Assembly: GCA_964568855.1 (NCBI GenBank) | Contig: CAZMSD010000020.1 | Location: 4,578 to 68,577 of the forward strand | Direction: 5' to 3' | Source: CAZMSD01 sp964568855 | GTDB lineage: Bacteria > CAIWAD01 | Length of the DNA: 64,000 nt | Shown: piece after piece, positions 10,130 through 18,300 of the stretch | How the letters are laid out: each line of letters begins with the position of its first letter | How positions within the stretch are numbered: position 1 is the first letter of the stretch | The notes under the pieces: model-generated | Told to the model about the DNA's origin: nothing | Databases searched by the model: none | Seen by the model: the letters and a program-made list of their open reading frames with translations, nothing else | Made by a program: the position numbers and the translations under genes

Positions 10130-10987
10130 ATGCCCAATCTTAAAATCATCAAGCGGCGCATCGCCAGCGTCAATTCGACCCAGCAGATCACCAAGGCCAT
10201 GAAGATGGTCGCGGCGGCCAAGCTGCGCAAGGCCCAGGAGCGGATCCAGCTCGCCCGGCCCTACGCCCTGAGCCTGCAGGAGGTGCTGGGCAACCTGGCC
10301 TCCGGCGTGGAAGCGGAGGCGCATCCGCTGCTGCTAAGACGCGAGAGCCGGCGCGTGTGCTACCTGGTGGTCACGGGGGACCGCGGGCTTTGCGGAGGAT
10401 TCAACTCCAACATCATCCGCCGCACCCAGGCCGCGCTCGTGGAGGCGCCGGCGGATCAGGAATCGCTGCTCTACTGCGTGGGCAAGAAAGGCCACGACTT
10501 CTTCAAGACCAAGGCCCTGACACTGATCGGGCACCGGGTGGGGCTGTTCAACAACCTGGATTTCAGCGAGGCCGGCTCCATCGGCGGAGAGATCCGCAAG
10601 CTCTACGTTCGGGGCGAGGTGGACCGGGTGGTGCTGATCTTCAACGAGTTCAAGTCGGCCATCCAGCAGATCCTGCACACGGACCAGCTGCTGCCGGTGG
10701 TGCTCGAGGACGCGGAGTCCCCCGCGTATCACGACTACCTCTTCGAACCCGACCGCAGGGCGCTGCTGGACCGGCTGCTGCCCATGTATCTCAACCGGAT
10801 CGTCTGGCGGGTCCTCCTGGACTCCTTCGCCGCCGAGCAGGGCGCCCGGATGACGGCCATGGAGAGCGCCACGGACAACGCCAGCGAGATGATCGCCGAC
10901 CTGACCCTGCAGTACAATCGCAGCCGGCAGGCGGCCATCACCCAGGAAATCGCAGAAATCGTAGGCGGCGCCGCGGCCATCCAGTAA
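10130..10987 (+). CDS. atpG: F-type ATP synthase subunit gamma
   Basis: 285-residue central-shaft subunit. The N-terminal helix MPNLKIIKRRIASVNSTQQI and the C-terminal SRQAAITQEIAEIVGGAAA are the conserved coiled-coil ends that turn inside the F1 head. The frame is open upstream into atpA, but the conserved N-terminus fixes the start at the ATG at 10130. Confidence 0.97.
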   Translation: MPNLKIIKRRIASVNSTQQITKAMKMVAAAKLRKAQERIQLARPYALSLQEVLGNLASGVEAEAHPLLLRRESRRVCYLVVTGDRGLCGGFNSNIIRRTQAALVEAPADQESLLYCVGKKGHDFFKTKALTLIGHRVGLFNNLDFSEAGSIGGEIRKLYVRGEVDRVVLIFNEFKSAIQQILHTDQLLPVVLEDAESPAYHDYLFEPDRRALLDRLLPMYLNRIVWRVLLDSFAAEQGARMTAMESATDNASEMIADLTLQYNRSRQAAITQEIAEIVGGAAAIQ

Positions 10988-11010
10988 CGCGGCAGATCAA
11001 GGAAAGCGCA

Positions 11011-12489
11011 ATGCACACAGGCAGAATTCTCCAGATCAACGGGGCCGTGCTGGACGTGGAGTTCCCGGAGGGCGGGCTTCCGGACATCTACAACGCTCTG
11101 CGAGTCAGTCGCGAAGGCGCCGACGACCTGATCCTCGAAGTCCAGCAGCACCTGGGAGAGCGCAAGGTCCGCACGGTGGCCATGGACTCCACCGACGGCC
11201 TGATGCGCGGCCTGGATGTGGAGGACACGGGTGAACCGATCTCGGTCCCTGTGGGCGACGTGATACGCGGCAGGCTGCTCAACGTGATCGGCAATCCCAT
11301 CGACGACGTGGGTCCCGTGGACCGGACGCAACGCAACCCGATCCACCGGGAGGCCCCCAAGTTCGAGGACCTGAGCACCTCCAGCGAGGTGCTCGAGACG
11401 GGCATCAAGGTCATCGACCTGCTGGAACCCTACTCCAAGGGCGGGAAGATCGGGCTCTTCGGGGGCGCCGGCGTGGGCAAGACCGTGGTGATCATGGAGT
11501 TGATCAACAACATCGCCAAGGCTCACTCGGGGCTCTCGGTCTTCGCCGGAGTGGGCGAGCGGACCCGCGAGGGCAACGACCTGCTGCGCGAGATGATCGA
11601 ATCCGGGGTAATGACTTACGGCGAATCCTTCGACGAGCATTTCCGCAAAACCGGCGAATGGGACCTCAGCAAGGTGGACCAGGATAAGGTCAACGACAGC
11701 CAGGCCACCCTGATATTCGGCCAGATGAACGAACCCCCGGGCGCCAGGGCCCGGGTGGGTCTCACGGGACTGGCGGCCGCCGAACACTTCCGCGACGCCG
11801 AGGGAAGGGACGTGCTGCTCTTCGTGGACAATATCTTCCGGTTCACGCAGGCGGGCTCTGAGGTCTCCGCGCTGCTGGGGCGAATGCCCTCCGCGGTGGG
11901 CTACCAACCCACGCTGGCCACCGAAATGGGCGTGCTCCAGGAACGCATTACTTCCACCACCAAGGGCTCGATCACTTCGGTGCAGGCGATCTACGTGCCC
12001 GCCGACGACCTTACGGACCCGGCCCCGGCCACCACTTTCAGTCACCTGGACGCCACCACGGTGCTCTCGCGCAAGATCGCCGAGCTGGGCATCTACCCGG
12101 CGGTGGACCCCCTGGATTCCACCAGCCGGATCCTCGACCCGCACGTGGTGGGCCAGGAGCACTACGACATCGCCGTGGGCGTGCAGAAACTGCTCCAGCG
12201 CTACAAGGACCTGCAGGACATCATCGCCATCCTGGGCATGGATGAACTGTCCGAAGAGGACAAGGTCATCGTCAGCCGGGCCCGCAAGGTTCAGCGCTTC
12301 CTCTCGCAACCGTTCTATGTGGCCGAGCAGTTCACGGGCATGGCGGGCATCTACGTCAAGCTCCAGGACACCATCGCCAGTTTCAAGGCGCTGCTGGCAG
12401 GCGAGGCGGATGAATTGCCCGAGCAGGCCTTCGCCTACGTGGGGACCCTGGACGAAGCCTACGAGCGGGCTAAAGGGCTGCAGACATGA
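11011..12489 (+). CDS. atpD: F-type ATP synthase subunit beta
   Basis: 492-residue catalytic subunit of F1. The P-loop is GGAGVGKTVVIMELI (about residues 152-166); GERTREGNDL carries the catalytic Glu region, and LLFVDNIFRFTQAGSEVSAL the Walker B/DELSEED-side core. The frame stays open upstream through atpG by chance; the conserved start MHTGRILQINGAVLDVEF, after AAGGAAAG, places the ATG at 11011. The stop overlaps atpC by four bases. Confidence 0.98.
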   Translation: MHTGRILQINGAVLDVEFPEGGLPDIYNALRVSREGADDLILEVQQHLGERKVRTVAMDSTDGLMRGLDVEDTGEPISVPVGDVIRGRLLNVIGNPIDDVGPVDRTQRNPIHREAPKFEDLSTSSEVLETGIKVIDLLEPYSKGGKIGLFGGAGVGKTVVIMELINNIAKAHSGLSVFAGVGERTREGNDLLREMIESGVMTYGESFDEHFRKTGEWDLSKVDQDKVNDSQATLIFGQMNEPPGARARVGLTGLAAAEHFRDAEGRDVLLFVDNIFRFTQAGSEVSALLGRMPSAVGYQPTLATEMGVLQERITSTTKGSITSVQAIYVPADDLTDPAPATTFSHLDATTVLSRKIAELGIYPAVDPLDSTSRILDPHVVGQEHYDIAVGVQKLLQRYKDLQDIIAILGMDELSEEDKVIVSRARKVQRFLSQPFYVAEQFTGMAGIYVKLQDTIASFKALLAGEADELPEQAFAYVGTLDEAYERAKGLQT

Positions 12490-12908
12490 GCGCGGTAAGT
12501 TTCATCGTGGAAATAGTCACTCCCGCCGGTGGTGTGGTGCTCAACCGCGAGGCGGTGCATCTCCGGGTTCCCGGCGAGGACGGCTACTTCGGCATCCTGG
12601 CCGCCCACGCCGACCTGATGTCTTCCCTGGGCACGGGAGTACTCGAGCTGGACACGGAGAGCGAGGGCCGGCTGATCGCCGCGCTCACCGGCGGATTCCT
12701 GCAGGTCCGCGAGGGACAGGTGAAGATCCTGGCCGAGGCGGCCGAGTTGCCCGAACGCATCGACATTGAACGCGCGCGGTCCTCGGTGGAACGGGCCAGA
12801 AGACGCATGGAGGAAAGCGGCATGGACCTGGATATGGCCCGGGCCGAGGCTTCACTGAAACGAGCCATCAACCGGATCCGCGTGGCGGACCGGGCCGGAA
12901 TCCGCTGA
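12486..12908 (+). CDS. atpC: F-type ATP synthase subunit epsilon
   Basis: 140-residue epsilon subunit with the N-terminal beta sandwich (VEIVTPAGGVVLNREAVHL, then GYFGILAAHADLM) and a C-terminal helical hairpin (about residues 90-138) that can inhibit ATP hydrolysis. It is the last atp gene. Its final codons and stop form the first copy of an 18-base repeat. Confidence 0.95.
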   Translation: MSAVSFIVEIVTPAGGVVLNREAVHLRVPGEDGYFGILAAHADLMSSLGTGVLELDTESEGRLIAALTGGFLQVREGQVKILAEAAELPERIDIERARSSVERARRRMEESGMDLDMARAEASLKRAINRIRVADRAGIR

Positions 12909-12930
12909 TTCCGCGGAATCCGCTTATTCC
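12897..12930 (+). repeat. Tandem 18-base GGAATCCGCT repeat at the end of the atp operon
   Basis: Two 16-base copies, GGAATCCGCTGATTCC (12897-12912) and GGAATCCGCTTATTCC (12915-12930), are spaced by GC and differ at one base. The perfect palindrome GATTCCGCGGAATC (12907-12920) bridges them and includes the atpC stop. Degenerate GGATTCCAC copies continue to about 12959. They may act as a processing or termination element; no U-tract follows. Confidence 0.6.
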
Positions 12931-12962
12931 TTGGAAGCGGCGGATTCCACGGATTCCACTGA

Positions 12963-12991
12963 TTGACATGAGAAAATTGGATCGCTAAGTT
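12963..12991 (+). promoter_or_regulatory. Predicted promoter of the TPR/ExbBD cluster
   Basis: Perfect TTGACA (12963-12968), a 17-base spacer, then TAAGTT (12986-12991), which keeps T1, A2 and T6 of the -10 box. It lies about 115 bases before the chosen ATG of the first TPR gene. Confidence 0.4.
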
Positions 12992-13106
12992 GAAAGTATT
13001 TCAGGGCTTGGTGGTCCATCGGCAGCTTTTCGGCAGAATTCCGCACATTCAGCAAGGCAAATCCGGTCGGGTAGTCAGCGTGAAATACCTCCAGTCCCAC
13101 ATCCAG

Positions 13107-15353
13107 ATGCGGTTCATTTGTGTACTGCTCTGGCTTGCCGCTCTACAGCCCGGTTCAGCGTTCTCGGCCGCGCAGGAGCCTCTGGATCCCTTCGAGGCGG
13201 GACAGCGGCTGTATTACCGGGAAAAGCTCGACGACGTCACCCGGGAGCTGATCGTCCAGGAAAAGCTGCTGGCCGCGCGCCTGGTCAGCATCACCGAAGA
13301 GTTGCGCCGTCGCGGACTCGATCCCCGGGCCCTGAGCCTGGACCTGGATCCCCTGCTGCGGGAGGCGGCGCCTTCGCTCGAGACTCTCGACAAGGACGAG
13401 GCGGACTTCCGCGCACGGGTGCAGTACTGGATCCAGCGCCAGCGCGAGCTGTTGATCTTCAAGCAGATGCAGGCGGTTGGGGTCCGCGAGCGCCTGATCG
13501 CCTCGCCGTCCCCCGCGCAGTTGCAGGCCATGTTCCAGTTCGAGTTGGAGCGGGCCGTCAAGACCTACGCGACGGGGGATTTTCGACTGGCTGCACTGCT
13601 CTTCGGCGACCTGCTCGAGGGCTTTCCTTATTCGAACCTGGACGATGTGCTCTTTTTCCAGGCCGAGGCCGAATTCGCCGACGGCGCCTATGACAGCGCC
13701 TCCCGGCTCTACCGCCGGCTGCTGAGGGAGTTCCCGGTCTCGGAGTACCGCCTGCCCGCCTTCCGGCACCTGATCTACATCCGCGCCATGTACGATCAGC
13801 ACGTCATCGCCATCGACGAGTGCGCGGAGTTCGACTGGCGCGCCTTCATCGGCGATCCTGAGACGGCCTACCTATGCGGCCTGGAATTCTACCGTGTCCA
13901 GCGCTTCGCCGAGGCCCGGGAAATCCTCGGCGGTCTGCCCAGGGAAGACGTGCACTATTTCCGCGCCCTGCACCTGGTTGGCCTGAGCCTGATTCTCGAG
14001 AACGATTTCGACGCAGCCATCGAGGTCTTCGAGGAGCTGCTCGAGCTGCCCCGCAAGGGCATCGTGAAGGACGTCAACAAGGCCCTGCGAGAAGACGCGC
14101 GACTGAAACTGGGCTACCTCTACTTCGAGGCTGACGATTTCGGCCGGGCGGCGGAGATGTTCGAGTCAATCGACAAAGGCGGAGCGCTGCACGCGCAGGC
14201 GCTGCTGGGCCGGGCCTGGTCGAGCATGAGCCTGGCCGACCACGAACAGGCCTTCGAGCACGCGGTGCAGATGGTGGAGCACTATCCCGATTCACCCTAC
14301 CGCTACGAGGCGCAGACCCTGGCGGGGTACGCCAGCGAACGCATGCAGAATCGCGAGCAGGCGAATCTCTACTACGAGGGCGTCCTGGCCGAGGCCGAGC
14401 GGGGCGAATCCCTGCGCAACCTGGCGCAGGAGCGCCGTGAGATTCAGCGCATGCTGCGCCGGCTCGTTGCTCAAGAAATGGAGGTCTTCGAAGGCGGCCT
14501 CAGAGAGAGCTTCGGCGAGTACATGGAACTCAAGCGCAAAGTGCGGACCCTGATGAAGCGGATCAAATACACGGAACTCCAGACCGCCAACGAGTCCATG
14601 GCCGAGTTCATCGTGGAGCGCCAGCAGGTCATCCACCTGCTCAAACGCCTCAAGGAGCTGACTGATATCGACCGCAGAGCGGTGGACGAACAGACCCGCC
14701 GGGAGATCGCCGCTCTGCACCGTCAGGTCCGGTCCCTGCTGAACAGGATCCGGTTGGCCGGTTTCGTGGAAATCCAGCGCCAGCCGCTGATGCTCTACGA
14801 GAGCACGGCCCAGGCCGCCAGCACCATGCTTGATTCACTGGCACTGGCCTCCACCCGGGAGCTGGCCCAGTTACAGGCCAGCCGGGCGGAGAGCGAGCTG
14901 CTGGAGGGCGGGGTGGCCACGCCGGGCGATCAGCTGACGCTGGCCCTGCAGCGCCACCGCGTCGAGACCCTCACCGACGAGCTGGAACACCTCAGACACG
15001 AGGCTTCCACCATGTCCCGGCCCAGTGCGGGCAGCAACCTCGAGCGCTGGTCCGAGCTGGCCTTTTCCCGGCTGGCCATCGGCGACATCCGCTTCGACGA
15101 GCTGGAGCGGATCGAAGACCGCATCGGCGAACTGGACGGGTATATAGACAGCATCGACGAGCTGCTCGAGGGTGGAACGACCGGAGAGAGTCGCACGATA
15201 CCAGTGGAAGATCCTGCCGCGGAAGAGGCTCCAGAAGAGGCTCCAATTGAGAGCCCGGCGGAAGATCCCGCCGCGGAAGAGGCTCCGGGTGAGAGCCCGG
15301 CGGAAGAAGTTGCTCCGGGCGCCGAGGAGCCTCCGCGGGAGGACGAGCAATGA
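13107..15353 (+). CDS. Secreted TPR-repeat protein, first gene of envelope cluster
   Basis: 748-residue exported protein with no recognised enzyme domain. The signal peptide is MRFICVLLWLAALQPGSAFS. Residues about 130-450 contain helical TPR-like repeats (for example YATGDFRLAALLFGDLLEGF and FYRVQRFAEAREILGGLP). Residues about 450-680 are long charged helices, likely coiled coil. The C-terminal ~55 residues are a repetitive Pro/Glu/Ala tail (PAAEEAP units). The ATG at 13107 was chosen because it begins the signal peptide; an upstream in-frame GTG (13080) would lengthen it by nine residues. The stop overlaps the next gene (ATGA). Periplasmic scaffolding is inferred from its neighbours. Confidence 0.75.
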   Translation: MRFICVLLWLAALQPGSAFSAAQEPLDPFEAGQRLYYREKLDDVTRELIVQEKLLAARLVSITEELRRRGLDPRALSLDLDPLLREAAPSLETLDKDEADFRARVQYWIQRQRELLIFKQMQAVGVRERLIASPSPAQLQAMFQFELERAVKTYATGDFRLAALLFGDLLEGFPYSNLDDVLFFQAEAEFADGAYDSASRLYRRLLREFPVSEYRLPAFRHLIYIRAMYDQHVIAIDECAEFDWRAFIGDPETAYLCGLEFYRVQRFAEAREILGGLPREDVHYFRALHLVGLSLILENDFDAAIEVFEELLELPRKGIVKDVNKALREDARLKLGYLYFEADDFGRAAEMFESIDKGGALHAQALLGRAWSSMSLADHEQAFEHAVQMVEHYPDSPYRYEAQTLAGYASERMQNREQANLYYEGVLAEAERGESLRNLAQERREIQRMLRRLVAQEMEVFEGGLRESFGEYMELKRKVRTLMKRIKYTELQTANESMAEFIVERQQVIHLLKRLKELTDIDRRAVDEQTRREIAALHRQVRSLLNRIRLAGFVEIQRQPLMLYESTAQAASTMLDSLALASTRELAQLQASRAESELLEGGVATPGDQLTLALQRHRVETLTDELEHLRHEASTMSRPSAGSNLERWSELAFSRLAIGDIRFDELERIEDRIGELDGYIDSIDELLEGGTTGESRTIPVEDPAAEEAPEEAPIESPAEDPAAEEAPGESPAEEVAPGAEEPPREDEQ
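15207..15305 (+). repeat. Imperfect tandem repeat coding for a Pro/Glu tail
   Basis: Near-identical units beginning GAAGATCC.GCCGCGGAAG and ending GAGAGCCCGGCG occur at about 15207-15260 and 15261-15302. They encode EDPAAEEAP...ESPA blocks at the C-terminus of the first TPR protein. Such a tail is probably a flexible, acidic spacer. Confidence 0.6.
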
Positions 15354-18300
15354 AGCGCTGGATCCCCTGCACTCTGCTGCTGGTCCTGCTGGCGGTGCGG
15401 CCGCTTTTCTGTCAACCGTCGGAAGAACCGGGAGGTGCATCCTTCGGGCTGGGCGAGCGGGTGATCATCGAGCAGAGCGTGCTGGATCGCTGGGAACAGG
15501 TGTCACGGATGGCCGTGGGCCCACGCGCGCAGGAGTACATCGTCGAGGGCCAGCAGATCCTGGCCCGCTACCGCGAACTGGCCTCGCTGGAAGCCAGCCA
15601 CGCCGAAGGTTCCACTCTGACGGACCTGAACATCGAGATCTCCAAGCTCAAGCTGACGCTGATCAACCTGCTGCGGGACATCGAAGAGGCTTCTCTCTTC
15701 CATATGAATCCGCAGCAACTGAAGGAGCTGCGCGAGCAGTATCTGAGCCGGCAGGAAGAGCTGTTCGCCGAGCGCGAACGGGTGCGCGGCGAAGTGCTGG
15801 ATCGGGGAGAGGGCTTTCTCCATTCCTACCGGCGGGACAGGCGGTTGCAGCGCTTCTCCCAGCGGGACGTGGTGGCCAAGCTCTGCCTGCGGTTGGCCGA
15901 ACTGTATTACGACAAGTCGGAAGAGGACTATTTTCAGGCCCAGGACGAGCTGCTCCTGCGGGCGGAGTCCGGCCTGCCTCCCGGCACGGAACCGGTGCGC
16001 AATTTCAAGGACGCCGTCCGCAAGTACCAGCGCATCATCGACGAGTTCCCTTTCTCGGAATACATGGACGATGCCCTGTACAACGTGGCCTTTATCCGCG
16101 AAAGTACCCACGACGAGATCCAGCTGCAGGAAGCGCGCCGGCTCTACGAACAGCTGGTGCGTGATTTCCCGCGCAGCGGCTACGCGCCGGAGGCCTGGAT
16201 GCGGCTGGGCGAGTTCTGGTTCGGCCGGGAGGGCGAGGAGGAGCTGGCTGCGGCCGTGGACTGCTACGCCCAGGTTCTCGACTACCCGGAATACCGTTCG
16301 CGCGAGAAGGCCCTCTACAAGCTTGGCTGGTGCTTCTACAAGCTGCAGGACAATCCGCAGTCGGTGGCCTATTTCACCGAGGCGGCCAAGTTCGCCCACC
16401 GCCGCCTGGCCGAGGGGGAGCGCACGGGCGCCGACCTGCTGGAGGAATCCATCGGCTACATCGCCGTCAACTACGCCGATACGGAGTGGGACCAGGCCGA
16501 TATCGCCCACCTCAGCGCCTTCGTGGAGGGCGATCCCGAGATCCGCGAGCGCTTCGGCTTCCAGCTCATGAACCGCTACGGCGACCTGTTCAAGGATGAG
16601 GTGCAGGACTTCGACAAGGCCGTGGCGGCCTACGACAGTCTGCTGGCGCTTTATCCACACGCGCCCGAGGCGCCCTTCATCCAGGAGAAGATCATCGCCT
16701 GCTACGGCTCAGGCGCGCTGAACAACCCCGAGATGGCCTACGTCGAGAAGAACGAGCTCTTCGATCGCTACCAGCTCGGAGGGGACTGGGCCGTTGCAAC
16801 CGCGGAAAAGGATGAGACGGTGCTGAATTCCCTGCTGGAGCAGCACCTGGTGCAGAACGTGGCCATCGCCATGCACCGGGCCTACGACACCGGCCTGCGA
16901 GAGCACGTGGACGAGTTCGTGGGGCTTTCCAGGAAATACCTGGGCGCCTTCCCCGAGGATACCTCGGCCTTCAGCATCCACTGGAACATGGCCAAGACGC
17001 TCGAGAGCCAGGTCAAAGACCACGTCACGGCCTACGACGAGTACCTGGCCATCAGCCGGGCCTTCCCGGACCGCGACGTGCGGGACGCCGCCTACAATGC
17101 CATCGTGCTCGGGCAGCTGCTGGTGGACCAGGAGCTGGCGGAAGTCCCGGAGGCGCCCCCGGAGGAAGCCGCGGAGGAGATAACCGAGCTGAGCGAAATG
17201 GAAGGTCGGAAACTCGCGGCTCTCGAGAACTTCATCGAGCTGTTTCCCGAGGACGATGATACGCCGGAGTATCTGGTGCTCGCCGGCAAGTTGTATTACG
17301 CGCACGCCGACTACACGACGGCGCAGACTTACTTCGACCGGCTGATAATCGAATACTCGGCCTCCCCGCAGCTCGAGGAAGCGTACAAGCTCAGGCTGGA
17401 AGGACTCTTCGCCCTGGGCCTGTTCCAGGAGGCGGAGCAGACGGCCAAGATCATCCAGGACCTCGGACTGAGCGAGGAGCTGGCCGGTCGCGCCCGCAAC
17501 CGGCAGGCCGAATCCGTCTACGCCTTTGCCGAAGAGCTGAAGGAGCAGGAAGACCACCTCAGCGCCGCCCAGGAATTCAAGCGCATGGCCCTCGAGGTGC
17601 CCGACGCCGATTTCGCGGATGCCTCGCTCTTCGACGCCGCCAACGAGTTCACCCTGGCGGGGGAATGGCTCGAGTCCGCCGAGACTTACATCTACCTGGC
17701 GGACCACTATCCCGCTTCCGAATACGCAGATCGCTCTATCTCGCTGGCCGGATTCCTCTATTTGAATGAGTTGGAGGACATGACCAGCGCTTCGCTGACC
17801 TTCGAGAAACTGGCCCTGCAGTATCCGGCTTCGGAGTTCGCCAAGGCCTCCATCAGCAACGCGGCCTACTGCTACGAGAAGAACGGGGACTGGGAGAGCA
17901 CCATCCGGATGAACCAGCTCTACGTGGATCGCTATCCGGACGCGGATGACGCCAATCTGATCCTCTTCGACAACGCCGGCCTGTACCTCAAGCTGGAAGA
18001 CATCGAGAGCGCCAACCGGATCTACGCCGATTTCGCCGAGCGCTATCCCACGGACCCGAGAACGGTGCAGGCCTTCGTGGAGCGCGCCGAGTACTTCCTG
18101 TCCCTCGAGGACGAGGCGGCGGCCCGTGAGGAATTCCGCCAGGCGGTGGAGCGCAACCGCGAGCTGCTGGCCAGGGGCGGAGAAGGCAACGCCCTGCACG
18201 CATCGGGAGCTTTACGCCGTCTGGTGGCCTGGCAGTTCGAGGACTACGCTGAAATGGAGCTGCACCAGCCCGCGGATCGCCTGCAGCGCGAAGTGGAAGA

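Noticed and set aside
10357..11010. Open frame upstream of atpD in the same phase
   Set aside because: It overlaps atpG out of frame; the conserved beta-subunit N-terminus begins at 11011.
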